Positions 44,107 to 53,804 of a DNA stretch of 64,000 nucleotides are shown here, in pieces. Every line of letters starts with the position of its first letter. Position 1 is the first letter of the stretch. Source of the DNA: Acidobacteriaceae bacterium KBS 89 (GTDB taxonomy: Bacteria; Acidobacteriota; Terriglobia; Terriglobales; Acidobacteriaceae). The translations under genes and the position numbers were made by a program. Location of the stretch: positions 522,550 through 586,549 of the forward strand of contig KB906757.1 in the NCBI GenBank assembly GCA_000381605.1, read 5' to 3'. Below the pieces are notes generated by a model. It saw nothing but the letters and a program-made list of their open reading frames with translations. It did not search any database and was not told the DNA's origin.

Positions 44107-45108
44107 ATGTCCGCCACCGTAAAGATCGTCCGCTTCCACGAGATTGGCGGCCCCGAAGTCCTCCAGTTCGACGAACTCCCGCTTCCCGAACCAGCCCACG
44201 GCGAGGTCCGTCTCCGCGTAAAAGCGATCGGCCTCAACCGCGCCGAGATCATGTTCCGCAACGACAGATACCTTGAGACACCCATCCTCCCCTCGAAGAA
44301 CGGCTACGAGGCATCAGGCATCATCGAAGCCATCGGGCCCGGCGTCGACTCCAGTTGGATCGGAAAGACAGCCAGCACCGTCCCCGGCTTCTTCAGCCTC
44401 AATGCGCATGGCGTCTACGGCGAAGTCGCAATCGTTCCCGCAGCCGCCCTCGCAGAATATCCAGCCACGCTCTCCTACCAAGAAGGTACCGCCATTTGGA
44501 TGCAGTACCTCACCGCATATGGCGGCCTCATCATGCTGGGCCATCTCACCACGGGCGACTTCGCCCTCATCACAGCAGCCAGCAGCAGCGTAGGCATCGC
44601 AGCAATCGAGATCGCCAAAGCTGAGGGCGCCACCAGCATCGCCGTCACACGCACCGCCGCGAAGAAAGGCGCCCTGCTCAAGCACGGAGCCGATCACGTC
44701 ATCGTCACCGACGAAGAAGACCTCGAAGCCCGCGTCAACGAGATCACCGCTGGCAAAGGTGCTCGCGTCATCTTCGACCCCATCGGAGGCAAAATCCTCG
44801 AATCGCTCGCCGCAGCCGCCGCTACGAAGGGCATCATCCTCGAGTATGGAGCGCTCGCCCCCGAACCAACTCCCTACCCGCTCTTCACCGCACTCAGCAA
44901 GTTCCTCACCATCAGGGCCTACACCCTCTTCGAAGTAGCCGCAGACCCCGAAGAGTACGCCAAAGCCAGGAAGTACATCTACGACCACATCGCCGCGGGC
45001 AACTTCAAACCCCTCATCGACAAGACCTTCCCGTTTAGCGAAATCGTAGCTGCTCACCGCTACATGGAGTCAAATGCACAAGTCGGCAAGATTGTAATCA
45101 CCTTCTAA
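44107..45108 (+). CDS. Zinc-independent MDR/quinone oxidoreductase-like dehydrogenase
   Basis: 333 residues from ATG 44107, with AGGAG five bases upstream. GroES-like part (IGGPEVLQFDELPLPEPAHG, NGYEASGIIEAIGPGVD) and a Rossmann part with ITAASSSVGIAAIEIAKAEG as the nucleotide-binding loop and TRTAAKKGALLKHGADHVI, where the Arg following the second strand suggests NADPH. The Cys/His ligands of structural and catalytic zinc are absent, so it belongs to the quinone oxidoreductase branch. Substrate unknown. Followed by a hairpin shared with the convergent S9 peptidase gene. Confidence 0.88.
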   Translation: MSATVKIVRFHEIGGPEVLQFDELPLPEPAHGEVRLRVKAIGLNRAEIMFRNDRYLETPILPSKNGYEASGIIEAIGPGVDSSWIGKTASTVPGFFSLNAHGVYGEVAIVPAAALAEYPATLSYQEGTAIWMQYLTAYGGLIMLGHLTTGDFALITAASSSVGIAAIEIAKAEGATSIAVTRTAAKKGALLKHGADHVIVTDEEDLEARVNEITAGKGARVIFDPIGGKILESLAAAAATKGIILEYGALAPEPTPYPLFTALSKFLTIRAYTLFEVAADPEEYAKARKYIYDHIAAGNFKPLIDKTFPFSEIVAAHRYMESNAQVGKIVITF

Positions 45109-45134
45109 CCAAACAAGGCGTCGCCAAAGCAGAA

Positions 45135-45163
45135 AAGGGGCAACGCAACAGCGTCGTCCCCTT
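45135..45163. terminator. Bidirectional hairpin between convergent genes
   Basis: Imperfect stem AAGGGGcaACGC / GCGTcgtCCCCTT, loop AACA, between the MDR gene stop (45108) and the S9 peptidase stop (45193). A-rich before and C/T-rich after; works for either strand in principle. Confidence 0.55.
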
Positions 45164-45192
45164 CTCGTCCCACTCGTACTAACAATAATCCT

Positions 45193-47670
45193 CTACTTCG
45201 TTCCCGCGGAAACCACAGGCTGCTCCGGCTTTACATACTTATCCAGCCAGCGATCGATCTCCCACAGCACATGCTGCTTGGTCTCAAGCGCTCCATAAGC
45301 ATGCGGTTCCAGCGGCAGGAACACCAGCCGTACCGTCGCTCCCTGACCCTTGAGCGCCGCATAAAAGCGCTCGCTCTGGATCGGATACGTGCCCGTATTG
45401 TCGTCCGCCTCGCCGTGAATCAGCAGGATCGGCGTCTTGATCTTGTCCGCATAGCTGAACGGCGACATATCGAAGTACAGCTTCGGATCCTGCCAGTAAG
45501 TCCGCTCCTCATTCTGGAAACCATAAGGAGTCAGCGAGCGGTTATAAGCGCCACTCTCCGCAATGCCCGCGCGGAAGATATCCGTATGCGCCAGTAGATT
45601 TGCCGTCATGAACGCGCCATAGCTGTGCCCCATCACCGCAACCCGCTTCGGATCGACCACTCCCAGCGACGCACCTTTATCAATCGCAGCCTTCGCCCCA
45701 GCCACCAGCTGCTCGACGTACGTATCGTTCGGCTCCTGCTTCTCCTCGCCGATGATCGGGATCGTCGCGTTGTCGAGAATCGCATACCCCGCCTGGACCA
45801 GATAAAGGTGCGAACCCCCGCCAAACACCGGATAACGATTCGGCGATCCGCTCACCTGGCTGGCGGAATCGCGCGTCTTGAACTCCGCCGGATATGCCTC
45901 CATCAGCGTCGGCAGCGGACCCTGGCTCTTGTCATACCCCGCCGGCAGCCACAGTATCGCGGTCAGGTCCACCCCATCAGCGCGCTTGTACTTGAGGAAC
46001 TGCCGCGTCGGCATCTTGATGTTGTCGTAGCGCCCGGGGAAGTGCGTCAGCTGCACCGGAGCTCCTCCAGTAAACGAAGCCGAGTAGTAGTTCGGTGACA
46101 TCGTCTGGCTCTCCCGGCGAATCATCACCGTCGTATCCGACAGCAGCGCCGTCGGCTCATCATAGTAAGGATCGCTCGAGCGATAGAGAATCTTCTCCTC
46201 TCCGCCGCCCACCGGCATCACCCCCACAAACGGCTGGTCCCCCTTCGGCGACGCACCCGGCGAGATGAAGTACACACCCGTCCCGTCCGCGGTCAGCTTC
46301 AACACCATCTGCCCCGTCGCATTCATCGCCGTCATCGGCCGCCCAGGATTGTGATACCGATCCTGCGAAGAGCCCGAGTAGATCGTCGTGGTCTTCCCCG
46401 TCGACGGATCGAACGCCAGCATCATCGACTTGCGATCCGAGAACCGCGCCACCGACACAATCGCCAGGTGGTCGTTACCCCACTCGATTCCGCGCGCCGC
46501 ATTCGGCCCAAAGCCCCGCGCCAGACGCATCGGAAGCTCCAGGATCGTGCTCGCCGACCCGCTGAACGGAGCCGGGAGCGCCATAACCTTGTCGACGATC
46601 GCGGCATGCTTCTTGGGGTCACCGCCATCCGCAGCCTCAACCCAAACCACCGTCGCCGGAACATCCGCGCGCCACTGGTAGTCCCTCGGCCCCGGCTGCA
46701 CCGCATCCCGCGAGATCGGCAGATTATCCACTGCGCCGCGGTCGGACAGCAGCTTCACCGCGCCCGTACCCTTCACCGGCACCACCTCCGTCTTCAACGG
46801 AAAACGCTCATACGGAAACGTATAGCTGAACGGCCGATGCACGATCGCCACCAGCGCGTACTGGCCATCGGGCGATGGCGCCGCGCGCTCAATCAACCCC
46901 TTCGCCGGCAGAGGTTTCACCACCCCGCTCAGCGAAACCACCGCCAGCTCCGACGACGCGTAATACTCGAAGATGTTCTCGTCGGTCGTCGTTTTCAGCA
47001 TGTCTTCATAGGTCGGCGCAGGACTCACCTTGCCCAGGCTCTCCTCCACGTCCGGCCCCGTCGGGATGTCGCTCACCTTCGGCGCAGCCCCGCGGTTCGC
47101 TGGCACCGTCTTGCACAGCAGCGACGCACTGTCTGGCATCCACTGGCACGGAGAACCCAACACGGCATTCAACTTCACCATCCCCACCCGATGCGCATGC
47201 GAAGTCGCCACATCAATCACCCAAAGCTCCAGCCCTGTAGCCGGAGCAGTCGCGTGCGCCACAAATGCAGCATGTTTCGAATCCGGCGACCACATCGCGT
47301 CCACCGCTTTCAATTTCGACGGCAGACCCGTGATCGTGTTCGGCGAAGTCGCGTCAACGGACTGCAGTCGCAGCGCAACGTCGTACCGCTCCACGCTCGG
47401 TCCATTCGAGGAAGGATTGAACCGGATCCCCGCCAGACGGTACCGCGGCTGCGCCACATCGGCAATCGTTGGGAACGTCGCCGGCTGTTCCACCAGCATC
47501 ATCTTGCGGTCCGGCGAGAGCCGCACTACCGGCGTCGGAGGCGCCTCCAGCAGCTGCTCGATTGGCGCCGGCGGCTTCTGATACGTCAACGCTGCCTGCG
47601 CCAACGCGCCCTGTAAACCCAAACATCCAACGGTCACCACGAAAAACGAGCCAGGGATTAGCTTGCGCAC
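45193..47670 (-). CDS. Secreted S9-family serine peptidase (prolyl-oligopeptidase fold)
   Basis: 825 residues from a GTG at 47670, preceded by GAGG and opening a signal peptide (LIPGSFFVVTVGCLGLQGAL then AQA). Residues up to about 570 form the beta-propeller; the C-terminal alpha/beta-hydrolase holds the triad: Ser in VMGHSYGAFMTANL, Asp in LLIHGEADDNTG, His in PLEPHAYGA. The order and the NRYPVFGGGSHLYLVQAGY block resemble the glutamyl-specific S9D group, as far as I can judge. It would degrade peptides in the periplasm or outside. A longer ATG start at 47772 exists but lacks a signal at its front. Confidence 0.9.
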   Translation of the reverse strand: MRKLIPGSFFVVTVGCLGLQGALAQAALTYQKPPAPIEQLLEAPPTPVVRLSPDRKMMLVEQPATFPTIADVAQPRYRLAGIRFNPSSNGPSVERYDVALRLQSVDATSPNTITGLPSKLKAVDAMWSPDSKHAAFVAHATAPATGLELWVIDVATSHAHRVGMVKLNAVLGSPCQWMPDSASLLCKTVPANRGAAPKVSDIPTGPDVEESLGKVSPAPTYEDMLKTTTDENIFEYYASSELAVVSLSGVVKPLPAKGLIERAAPSPDGQYALVAIVHRPFSYTFPYERFPLKTEVVPVKGTGAVKLLSDRGAVDNLPISRDAVQPGPRDYQWRADVPATVVWVEAADGGDPKKHAAIVDKVMALPAPFSGSASTILELPMRLARGFGPNAARGIEWGNDHLAIVSVARFSDRKSMMLAFDPSTGKTTTIYSGSSQDRYHNPGRPMTAMNATGQMVLKLTADGTGVYFISPGASPKGDQPFVGVMPVGGGEEKILYRSSDPYYDEPTALLSDTTVMIRRESQTMSPNYYSASFTGGAPVQLTHFPGRYDNIKMPTRQFLKYKRADGVDLTAILWLPAGYDKSQGPLPTLMEAYPAEFKTRDSASQVSGSPNRYPVFGGGSHLYLVQAGYAILDNATIPIIGEEKQEPNDTYVEQLVAGAKAAIDKGASLGVVDPKRVAVMGHSYGAFMTANLLAHTDIFRAGIAESGAYNRSLTPYGFQNEERTYWQDPKLYFDMSPFSYADKIKTPILLIHGEADDNTGTYPIQSERFYAALKGQGATVRLVFLPLEPHAYGALETKQHVLWEIDRWLDKYVKPEQPVVSAGTK

Positions 47671-47801
47671 TCCACACCTCAAACTGAATTTTGTTGATAT
47701 AGATGAGACGGAGCCCTCCCTCGCAAAGACGCACAAACAAGCCCCGTCCTCGCCGCCAACATTTTCCAGCACATCTCAGGATTTTTTCCAGCCGCCAGAG
47801 C

Positions 47802-48788
47802 CTACTGGCTCGCCTTCTTCCTCAGAAGAGGATCCAGATTTGACTTATCGATCAAGGCGACCCCGGTATCGACAAACGCCGGAAACGGAGAGTTGGGATC
47901 CAGCCCATAGTCTCCCGCCAGTGGCTTCACCGGGTAGTGATGGATGTCGTCGAGAGCCTTCAACCCCAGAAAAGCCATCGTGTATGGCTTCTGAGCGATA
48001 GTCGAATCAATCGTTCCGTCCCCGATCAGCTGCAACGTATCGGTGTCAACATCCATCGCAATCAGCAGCCGGCCAGTGACACTCCTCCGCTTGAAAGCCT
48101 CCGCTACATTCGAACCCGACCTGGAGTCCAGGCAAATGAACCCATCAATCTGGGCAGCCCCAGTTCGCGCAAGATACACCGAGGCCTGATCCATCGCAGT
48201 ACCCGGGTCCGCCTTGATATCGAACACCTCCACCACCTTGATCCCCGGATAAGATGCAAAAATGTCCTGATATCCCTTCAACCGCTCATCCAGGTTCGGC
48301 TGCCCCGGGTTGGTGAAGAACACCACATTTCCTTTGCCATTCAGCACGCCCGCCACACGCCTCCCGCCAAGCCGCCCAGCCTCCAGGTTATTGGTCCCGA
48401 TAAAGTACAGCCGCTTACTCTCCGGTGCATCCGAGTCGATCGTAATCACCGGGATGCCTGCCGCAATCGCGGCATCAATCTCCGGCGTCATAAGCCTGGA
48501 GTTCGCCACCGACACCAGAATCCCCTGCGGCTTCCTCGCCACCATAGCCTTGAACTCATCCACCTCAGCCTGGGGATTCAACCCTGCCGGCCCGCGCGTG
48601 TCCACCGTGACCGCATATTCAGCGCCGGCAGCCGCAAATCCAGTCGCTGCCGCCTTCCAGTAAGGCACAGCCGTGTTCGTTGCAACCAGATAATAATGCT
48701 CACCACTCTTGCTGTGCCGTGTGCATCCCGCGAGGAGAGGAAACACCGCCGCGAAAAGCGCAAAGGAAATCCGTTTGCTCAACATCAT
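47802..48788 (-). CDS. Sugar-binding lipoprotein (ribose/galactose-type periplasmic binding protein)
   Basis: 328 residues from ATG 48788 with GGAGG upstream (ATG 48785 also possible). A lipoprotein signal ends in the lipobox LLAGC. The mature part is a type-1 periplasmic binding protein: YYLVATNTAVPYWKAAATGF, GILVSVANSRLMTPEIDAAI, GIPVITIDSDAPESKRLYFI, GTNNLEAGRLGG. These bind ribose, galactose, xylose or autoinducer-2-like sugars for an ABC importer. No permease or ATPase gene is adjacent, so it is an orphan; it may serve a distant importer or act as a sensor. Confidence 0.88.
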   Translation of the reverse strand: MMLSKRISFALFAAVFPLLAGCTRHSKSGEHYYLVATNTAVPYWKAAATGFAAAGAEYAVTVDTRGPAGLNPQAEVDEFKAMVARKPQGILVSVANSRLMTPEIDAAIAAGIPVITIDSDAPESKRLYFIGTNNLEAGRLGGRRVAGVLNGKGNVVFFTNPGQPNLDERLKGYQDIFASYPGIKVVEVFDIKADPGTAMDQASVYLARTGAAQIDGFICLDSRSGSNVAEAFKRRSVTGRLLIAMDVDTDTLQLIGDGTIDSTIAQKPYTMAFLGLKALDDIHHYPVKPLAGDYGLDPNSPFPAFVDTGVALIDKSNLDPLLRKKASQ

Positions 48789-48929
48789 CGTCAACCTCCG
48801 GAACTTCGTTATGAAGCATCGTGGTTTCCCGCAGTAGGCGCATGCCCGAGCCATCTTTCTCCCGGGAGCCAGATATTACTCCTATTGCTAAGATGCTGAA
48901 AACCGTACTTCAACTAAAATCAATTAAGC

Positions 48930-51900
48930 ATGGTCCTTCCCTTCGTCCGCGAGCTCCTGGCGGACCTGGAGCACTCCGAAGCCTTCGAGCGTGTACGCCG
49001 CCATTTAAGCGGAGGCACGGGGCGCAGACGTGTCTCCGGCCTCACCTTCACCGCCCGCGCCCTCTATCTTCCCTTCTTCGTCCGCGCCGCAGCAGCCCCT
49101 TGCGTGATCATCGTCGCCGACAACAAGGCCGCCGAGGCCCTCCACGCCGCCGTCCTCAGCGCCTGCGAGCTAACCGGCGCCCTCGCAGCAGAATCTGTCC
49201 TCCGCCTCCCCGCCCACGACGTCCTTCCCTTCGAAAATCTTTCGCCCCACCCCGAGATCCAGGAGACCCGCGCCGCCACCCTCTGGAAGATCGCAACCGC
49301 TCAAGCCCGCCTCGTTATCGCACCCGTCGAAGCCGCCTGCATGCGTCTCTTCCCCCGCGACTACTACCGAGCCCTCACCCTCCATCTCAAGGTAGGCGAA
49401 GAGTACATGCCCGACATGCTCGTCGAGCACCTCCTCTCCGTCGGCTACACCAAAGTCGACGTCGTCGAAATGCCCGGCCAAGTCACCCTTCGCGGCGGCA
49501 TTCTCGACGTCTACTCCCCCGAGATCGACCGTCCCGTCCGCATCGACTTCTTCGGCGACGAGATCGAATCCATCCGCAAATTCGACCCCGAAACCCAGCG
49601 CAGCAGCTCACCCCTCGACGACGCCCTTCTCCTCCCCCTAACCGAAACCCCCGTTACAGAAAAACTGCTCGCCGCCATCAACGCCCGCCTGACCCGCGCC
49701 GGCACCGCAGGTGCAGCCCTCGAAGGCGGCGAAGAGCCAACCGAGCTCCTCACTCACGTCAGCACGCGCACCGGAGAAGCCACCATCTTCCCCGGCTGGG
49801 AGTTCTTCGCCCCAGTCGCGGGGGCCAACCTCAACCTTCTCGACCTCCTCAGCGCCTCCAGTCCAACAGCACCGCGCGTCTTCATCGAAGAACCCGCCAT
49901 GGTCAAAAATCAAGGCGAGCGCTGGTGGAACAAAGTCGAGCAGCGCCACGACCGCTCCGGCATCGGCAACCTCGTCCGACCCGAAGACATCTACCTCTCC
50001 CCCTGGGACCTCGACGACCGCCTCCACAAATACTCCGGCATCGAACTCGACCAGCTTGGCGCAGTCGACATCCTCGACGCCGACCGCAGCGACCTCTCCG
50101 AAGTAGACTTCGCCACCCGCCCCACCCAACGCTTCCACGGCTCCATACCCGCGCTGATCGACGCCCTCAACGCACTGATGAAACAGGAAGCCCGCATCCT
50201 ACTCACCGCACCCAATCAAGGCGAAGTAGAACGCCTCGCCGGCCTGCTCCAGGAGTACCACGTCCCCTACCGGCTCGGCTCCCGCAGCGAAGCCCCCGGC
50301 AGCGCCAACATCTACAGCGAGTCCAGTTATCTCGCCGGAGACCTCCGCACCCCAGTCATCGTCAAGACAACCGTTGCCGCCGGCGTCCAGATCCTCGACC
50401 TGGACAAAACCACCGCCAGTCAGCTCATCATCTTCGGCGCCCAGGATCTCTCCGACGACGCAGACGTCTCCGCCCGCCCCGTCCGTCGCGGCAAATCCAA
50501 AGCCGCCGCCTTCATCTCCGACTTCCGCGACCTAGCCGTAGGCGACTACGTCGTTCACGTCGAACACGGCATCGCCCGCTACTGCGGCCTCCGCGTCATC
50601 GAAGAAGACACCGGCATCCCCCTCGAGCTCATGATCCTCGAGTTCGCCGACGAAGCAAAACTCTACGTCCCCCTCACCCGCCTCGACCTCATCCAGAAAT
50701 ACCGCTCATCAGAAACTGGGCCGCCCCCGGAACTAAACAAACTCGGCACTCAGTCCTGGCAAAAAGCCAAGGCCCGCGTAAAGAAAGCGATGGCCGACAT
50801 GACGGCCGAGCTCCTCAAGCTCTACGCCCAACGCAAAGCCGCGCAAGGCACACCCTTCTCGCCCGACACCAACATGCAGCACGAGTTCGAAGACGCCTTC
50901 GACTTCAACGAAACCGATGACCAGCTAACCGCCATCGCCGACATCAAGCGCGACATGGAGTCAACTCAGCCTATGGACCGCCTCCTCTGCGGCGACGTCG
51001 GCTACGGCAAAACCGAAGTAGCCATGCGCGCCGCCTTCAAAGCAGTACAAGACGGCAAGCAAGTCGCAGTCCTCACCCCCACAACAGTCCTGAGCTTCCA
51101 GCACTACGAATCCTTCAAACGCCGCTTCGCCAACTTCCCCGTCAACGTCGAGATGATCTCCCGCTTCCGCACTCCCAAGGAGCAGAAAGCCATCCTCGAA
51201 AAAGCCGAACAAGGCAAAGTAGACATCCTCATCGGCACCCACCGCATCCTCTCCAAAGACCTAAAGTTCCAGGACCTGGGCCTCCTCGTCGTCGACGAAG
51301 AGCAACGCTTCGGCGTCCGCCACAAAGAACGCCTCAAACAGATGCGCGCGCAGATCGACGTGCTCTCCATGTCAGCGACACCGATCCCCCGCACCCTGCA
51401 CATGTCGCTCATCGGTCTCCGCGACATGTCCGTCATCGAAACCCCACCCAAAGACCGCATGGCCATCCAGACCATCGTCGCCAAGTTCGACGAAAAACTC
51501 GTCCGCACCGCCGTCGAGATGGAGCTCGAGCGCGGCGGCCAGGTCTACTTCGTCCACAACCGCGTGGAAACCATCTACGACATCGCCTCCAAGATCCGCG
51601 AACTAGTCCCGCAAGCAAGAATCGTCATCGGCCACGGCCAGCTCCCCGAAGCCGAACTCGAACGCGTCATGCTCGCCTTCATGAACCACGAGTACGACGT
51701 CCTCGTCGCCACCTCCATCATCGAAAACGGCCTCGACATTCCTCTCGCCAACACCATCCTCATCAACCGCGCCGACCGCCACGGCCTCAGCGAGCTCTAC
51801 CAGCTCCGCGGCCGCGTAGGCCGAAGCAACCGCCGCGCTTACAGCTATCTCCTCATCCCCCCCGAAACCGAACTAACCGAAATCGCCCGCCGCCGTCTCG

Positions 51901-52628
51901 CCGCACTCAAAGAATTCTCCGACCTCGGCGCCGGCTTCAAAATAGCAGCCCTCGACCTCGAGCTCCGCGGCGCAGGCAACATGCTCGGCGGCGAACAGTC
52001 CGGTCACATCGAAGCCATCGGTTTCGAGATGTACACCACCATGCTCGAAGAGGCCGTCCGCAAAATGAAGGGCGAAGAAGAAGCACCTGCCCACGCCACC
52101 ACCACCATCAACCTCGGCATCTCCGTCCGTATCGACTCGGACTACATCCCCGAAGAAAACCAGCGCCTCCGCATGTACAAGCGCATAGCCTCGGCCCAGT
52201 CTCAACCGGAAATCGCAGACGTTCGGTCTGAACTGCAAGATCGCTACGGCACGCCGCCCGAGTCCGTCCTAAATCTCCTCGCCGCCGGAGAAATCCGCCT
52301 CCACTGCGAGCAGCTCGGCATCTCCCAGCTCGACCGCAAACGCACCCAGATCGAACTCCCCAACCCAAACGGCAACAGGAAAGCCCCCATCAAGTCGTTC
52401 ATGGAGATGCTCCACGTCAAATTCGCCGCCGTCAACGCCAACCCCGAAGAACTCGCCCAGGCCGCCATCGATCCCGCCATGTTGATGAAACTAGTAAGCC
52501 GCAACGCCAAACGCGGCGCTCAGTTCACCCCGCAAGGCACCCTCCGCTGGCCCCTCCCCTCCGCCAAAGCTGAAGACGTCCTCTCCGAAACCCGGGCCCT
52601 CCTCGACGCTCTCAAACCATCGATCTAG
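48930..52628 (+). CDS. mfd: Transcription-repair coupling factor
   Basis: 1232 residues, slightly longer than typical Mfd. N-terminal UvrB-like region (ALTLHLKVGEEYMPDMLVEH, VTLRGGILDVYSPE), the RNA-polymerase-interacting domain (GDYVVHVEHGIARYCGLRVI), the translocase with Walker A GDVGYGKTE and DEEQ box VVDEEQRFG, and the TRCF C-terminal domain. Mfd removes RNA polymerase stalled at lesions and recruits UvrA. No Shine-Dalgarno precedes the ATG; TAAAAT lies ten bases upstream, so the message may be leaderless or nearly so. Confidence 0.96.
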   Translation: MVLPFVRELLADLEHSEAFERVRRHLSGGTGRRRVSGLTFTARALYLPFFVRAAAAPCVIIVADNKAAEALHAAVLSACELTGALAAESVLRLPAHDVLPFENLSPHPEIQETRAATLWKIATAQARLVIAPVEAACMRLFPRDYYRALTLHLKVGEEYMPDMLVEHLLSVGYTKVDVVEMPGQVTLRGGILDVYSPEIDRPVRIDFFGDEIESIRKFDPETQRSSSPLDDALLLPLTETPVTEKLLAAINARLTRAGTAGAALEGGEEPTELLTHVSTRTGEATIFPGWEFFAPVAGANLNLLDLLSASSPTAPRVFIEEPAMVKNQGERWWNKVEQRHDRSGIGNLVRPEDIYLSPWDLDDRLHKYSGIELDQLGAVDILDADRSDLSEVDFATRPTQRFHGSIPALIDALNALMKQEARILLTAPNQGEVERLAGLLQEYHVPYRLGSRSEAPGSANIYSESSYLAGDLRTPVIVKTTVAAGVQILDLDKTTASQLIIFGAQDLSDDADVSARPVRRGKSKAAAFISDFRDLAVGDYVVHVEHGIARYCGLRVIEEDTGIPLELMILEFADEAKLYVPLTRLDLIQKYRSSETGPPPELNKLGTQSWQKAKARVKKAMADMTAELLKLYAQRKAAQGTPFSPDTNMQHEFEDAFDFNETDDQLTAIADIKRDMESTQPMDRLLCGDVGYGKTEVAMRAAFKAVQDGKQVAVLTPTTVLSFQHYESFKRRFANFPVNVEMISRFRTPKEQKAILEKAEQGKVDILIGTHRILSKDLKFQDLGLLVVDEEQRFGVRHKERLKQMRAQIDVLSMSATPIPRTLHMSLIGLRDMSVIETPPKDRMAIQTIVAKFDEKLVRTAVEMELERGGQVYFVHNRVETIYDIASKIRELVPQARIVIGHGQLPEAELERVMLAFMNHEYDVLVATSIIENGLDIPLANTILINRADRHGLSELYQLRGRVGRSNRRAYSYLLIPPETELTEIARRRLAALKEFSDLGAGFKIAALDLELRGAGNMLGGEQSGHIEAIGFEMYTTMLEEAVRKMKGEEEAPAHATTTINLGISVRIDSDYIPEENQRLRMYKRIASAQSQPEIADVRSELQDRYGTPPESVLNLLAAGEIRLHCEQLGISQLDRKRTQIELPNPNGNRKAPIKSFMEMLHVKFAAVNANPEELAQAAIDPAMLMKLVSRNAKRGAQFTPQGTLRWPLPSAKAEDVLSETRALLDALKPSI

Positions 52629-52636
52629 AATTTTTA

Positions 52637-52674
52637 CGCCAACCTCCGTATCATGCTCGTACCCGAGGTTAGCG
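52637..52674 (+). promoter_or_regulatory. Hairpin enclosing the ribosome site of the cupin gene
   Basis: CGCCAACCTC (52637-52646) pairs with GAGGTTAGCG (52665-52674), nine of ten bases. The GAGG that serves as ribosome site of the ATG at 52676 is inside the stem. Loop 18 bases. May limit translation, or act as the end of the mfd transcript. Confidence 0.35.
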
Positions 52675-52675
52675 A

Positions 52676-53146
52676 ATGCACGAAACGATCCGCGTTGGCG
52701 AGATGAGCGTCACCTTTCTCAAAACCCGCCACGAAACCAACGATGCGTTCGATCTCTTCGAACTCACCATTCCACCCTTCGCTCGCGTCGTGCTTCCCCA
52801 CATCCATCGCAAATACGACGAGACCATCTTCGGCGTCAACGGCACCATGACCTGGACCCTCCACAAATATGGGAAGGACATGCCCAACGAAGTCCGCCCC
52901 GGCACTACCCTCTTCATCCCACGTGGCACACCTCACTTCTACGCCAACCGCACTCACACGCCGGCCCGCATCCTCTGCCTCCAGACCCCGGGTGTTCTCG
53001 GTCCGGAGTATTACCTCGAAATCGCCTTCCTCTACCGCGGCGGCCCTCATCCCGACCTGGCGGGCATCGGCGCCGTTATGAGCCGTTACGGCATAGTCCC
53101 CATCAGCCAGAAGGAAAATCTCATCTCCCCCCGTCCCGAAGGATGA
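52676..53146 (+). CDS. Cupin-domain protein
   Basis: 156 residues, a single cupin barrel: motif 1 around LPHIHRKYDETIFGVNGTM (H-x-H-x(n)-E-x6-G) and motif 2 around FIPRGTPHFYANR. Two His of motif 1, a Glu and the His of motif 2 would bind one metal ion. Substrate not readable. It starts 47 bases after mfd and its stop overlaps the start of the next gene by four bases (ATGA), so the two are translated together. The last 15 residues have no recognised feature. Confidence 0.85.
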   Translation: MHETIRVGEMSVTFLKTRHETNDAFDLFELTIPPFARVVLPHIHRKYDETIFGVNGTMTWTLHKYGKDMPNEVRPGTTLFIPRGTPHFYANRTHTPARILCLQTPGVLGPEYYLEIAFLYRGGPHPDLAGIGAVMSRYGIVPISQKENLISPRPEG

Positions 53147-53736
53147 CGGCCATCGCGTCGTCCCCAAATAGACCGTCGCCTAGACCGTCGCCGAAGCTGC
53201 GCAATCGCCTTACCGCAGCATCCATGGCGCTAATCCTCTTCGCCACAATCTCAGCCCAGCCCCAGGCACCTCAATCCCAAAATACCCAGACCGATCCAAA
53301 ATCTTCCACCCCCACAAGCAAGGCAGTCCCGCCTCTCCACGCCACAGGCCCCTTCGAAGTAAAGTTGGACCCCCAAGCCCCCGACGAAAAGGGCGGAGGC
53401 ACAGCCATCGCCCGCATAGTCCTAGACAAGCGCTTCCACGGCGACCTCGAAGCCACCAGCAAAGGAACCATGCTTGCCTCGGGAACCGGAGCCAAAGGCT
53501 CCTCCGGCGGTTACGTCGCCCTCGAAATCGTCACTGGCTCTCTCAAGGGACACACAGGAACCTTCGTCCTGCAACACAGCGCCACTATGAACCGCGGCAC
53601 GCCGCACCTCAGCGTCACCGTCGTCCCCGACTCCGGCACCGGCCAACTCACCGGTCTCTCCGGCACCATGGAAATCATCATCGCCGACGGCAAACACTCC
53701 TACGACTTCGAATACACCCTCCCACAAAACCCCTAG
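53143..53736 (+). CDS. Secreted DUF3224 family protein
   Basis: 197 residues. A long basic N-region precedes a hydrophobic helix (MALILFATISAQPQA), then a Gln/Ser/Pro linker and the DUF3224 beta-barrel: HATGPFEVKLDPQ, LDKRFHGDLEATSKGTML, GYVALEIVTGSLKGHTGTFV, LQHSATMN, VVPDSGTGQLTGLSG, HSYDFEYTL. DUF3224 resembles allene-oxide-cyclase-like barrels and has no confirmed function. It overlaps the cupin gene by four bases. Most family members lack a signal peptide, as far as I recall, so export is noteworthy. Confidence 0.85.
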   Translation: MTAIASSPNRPSPRPSPKLRNRLTAASMALILFATISAQPQAPQSQNTQTDPKSSTPTSKAVPPLHATGPFEVKLDPQAPDEKGGGTAIARIVLDKRFHGDLEATSKGTMLASGTGAKGSSGGYVALEIVTGSLKGHTGTFVLQHSATMNRGTPHLSVTVVPDSGTGQLTGLSGTMEIIIADGKHSYDFEYTLPQNP

Positions 53737-53804
53737 CACGAAACCCATAGTTCGACCCGAGCTTCCGCCTCGCCTCTCCGCGTCTTACACTGGCTATAGA
53801 CCAA

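Noticed and set aside
46351..47616. 421-codon plus-strand frame opposite the S9 peptidase
   Set aside because: Arg/His-rich shadow with no motif; the peptidase on the other strand has a complete catalytic triad and signal peptide.
48821..50920. 699-codon open frame on the plus strand inside the mfd region
   Set aside because: Arg/Pro/His-rich text in a different frame of mfd; an effect of C-ending codons.
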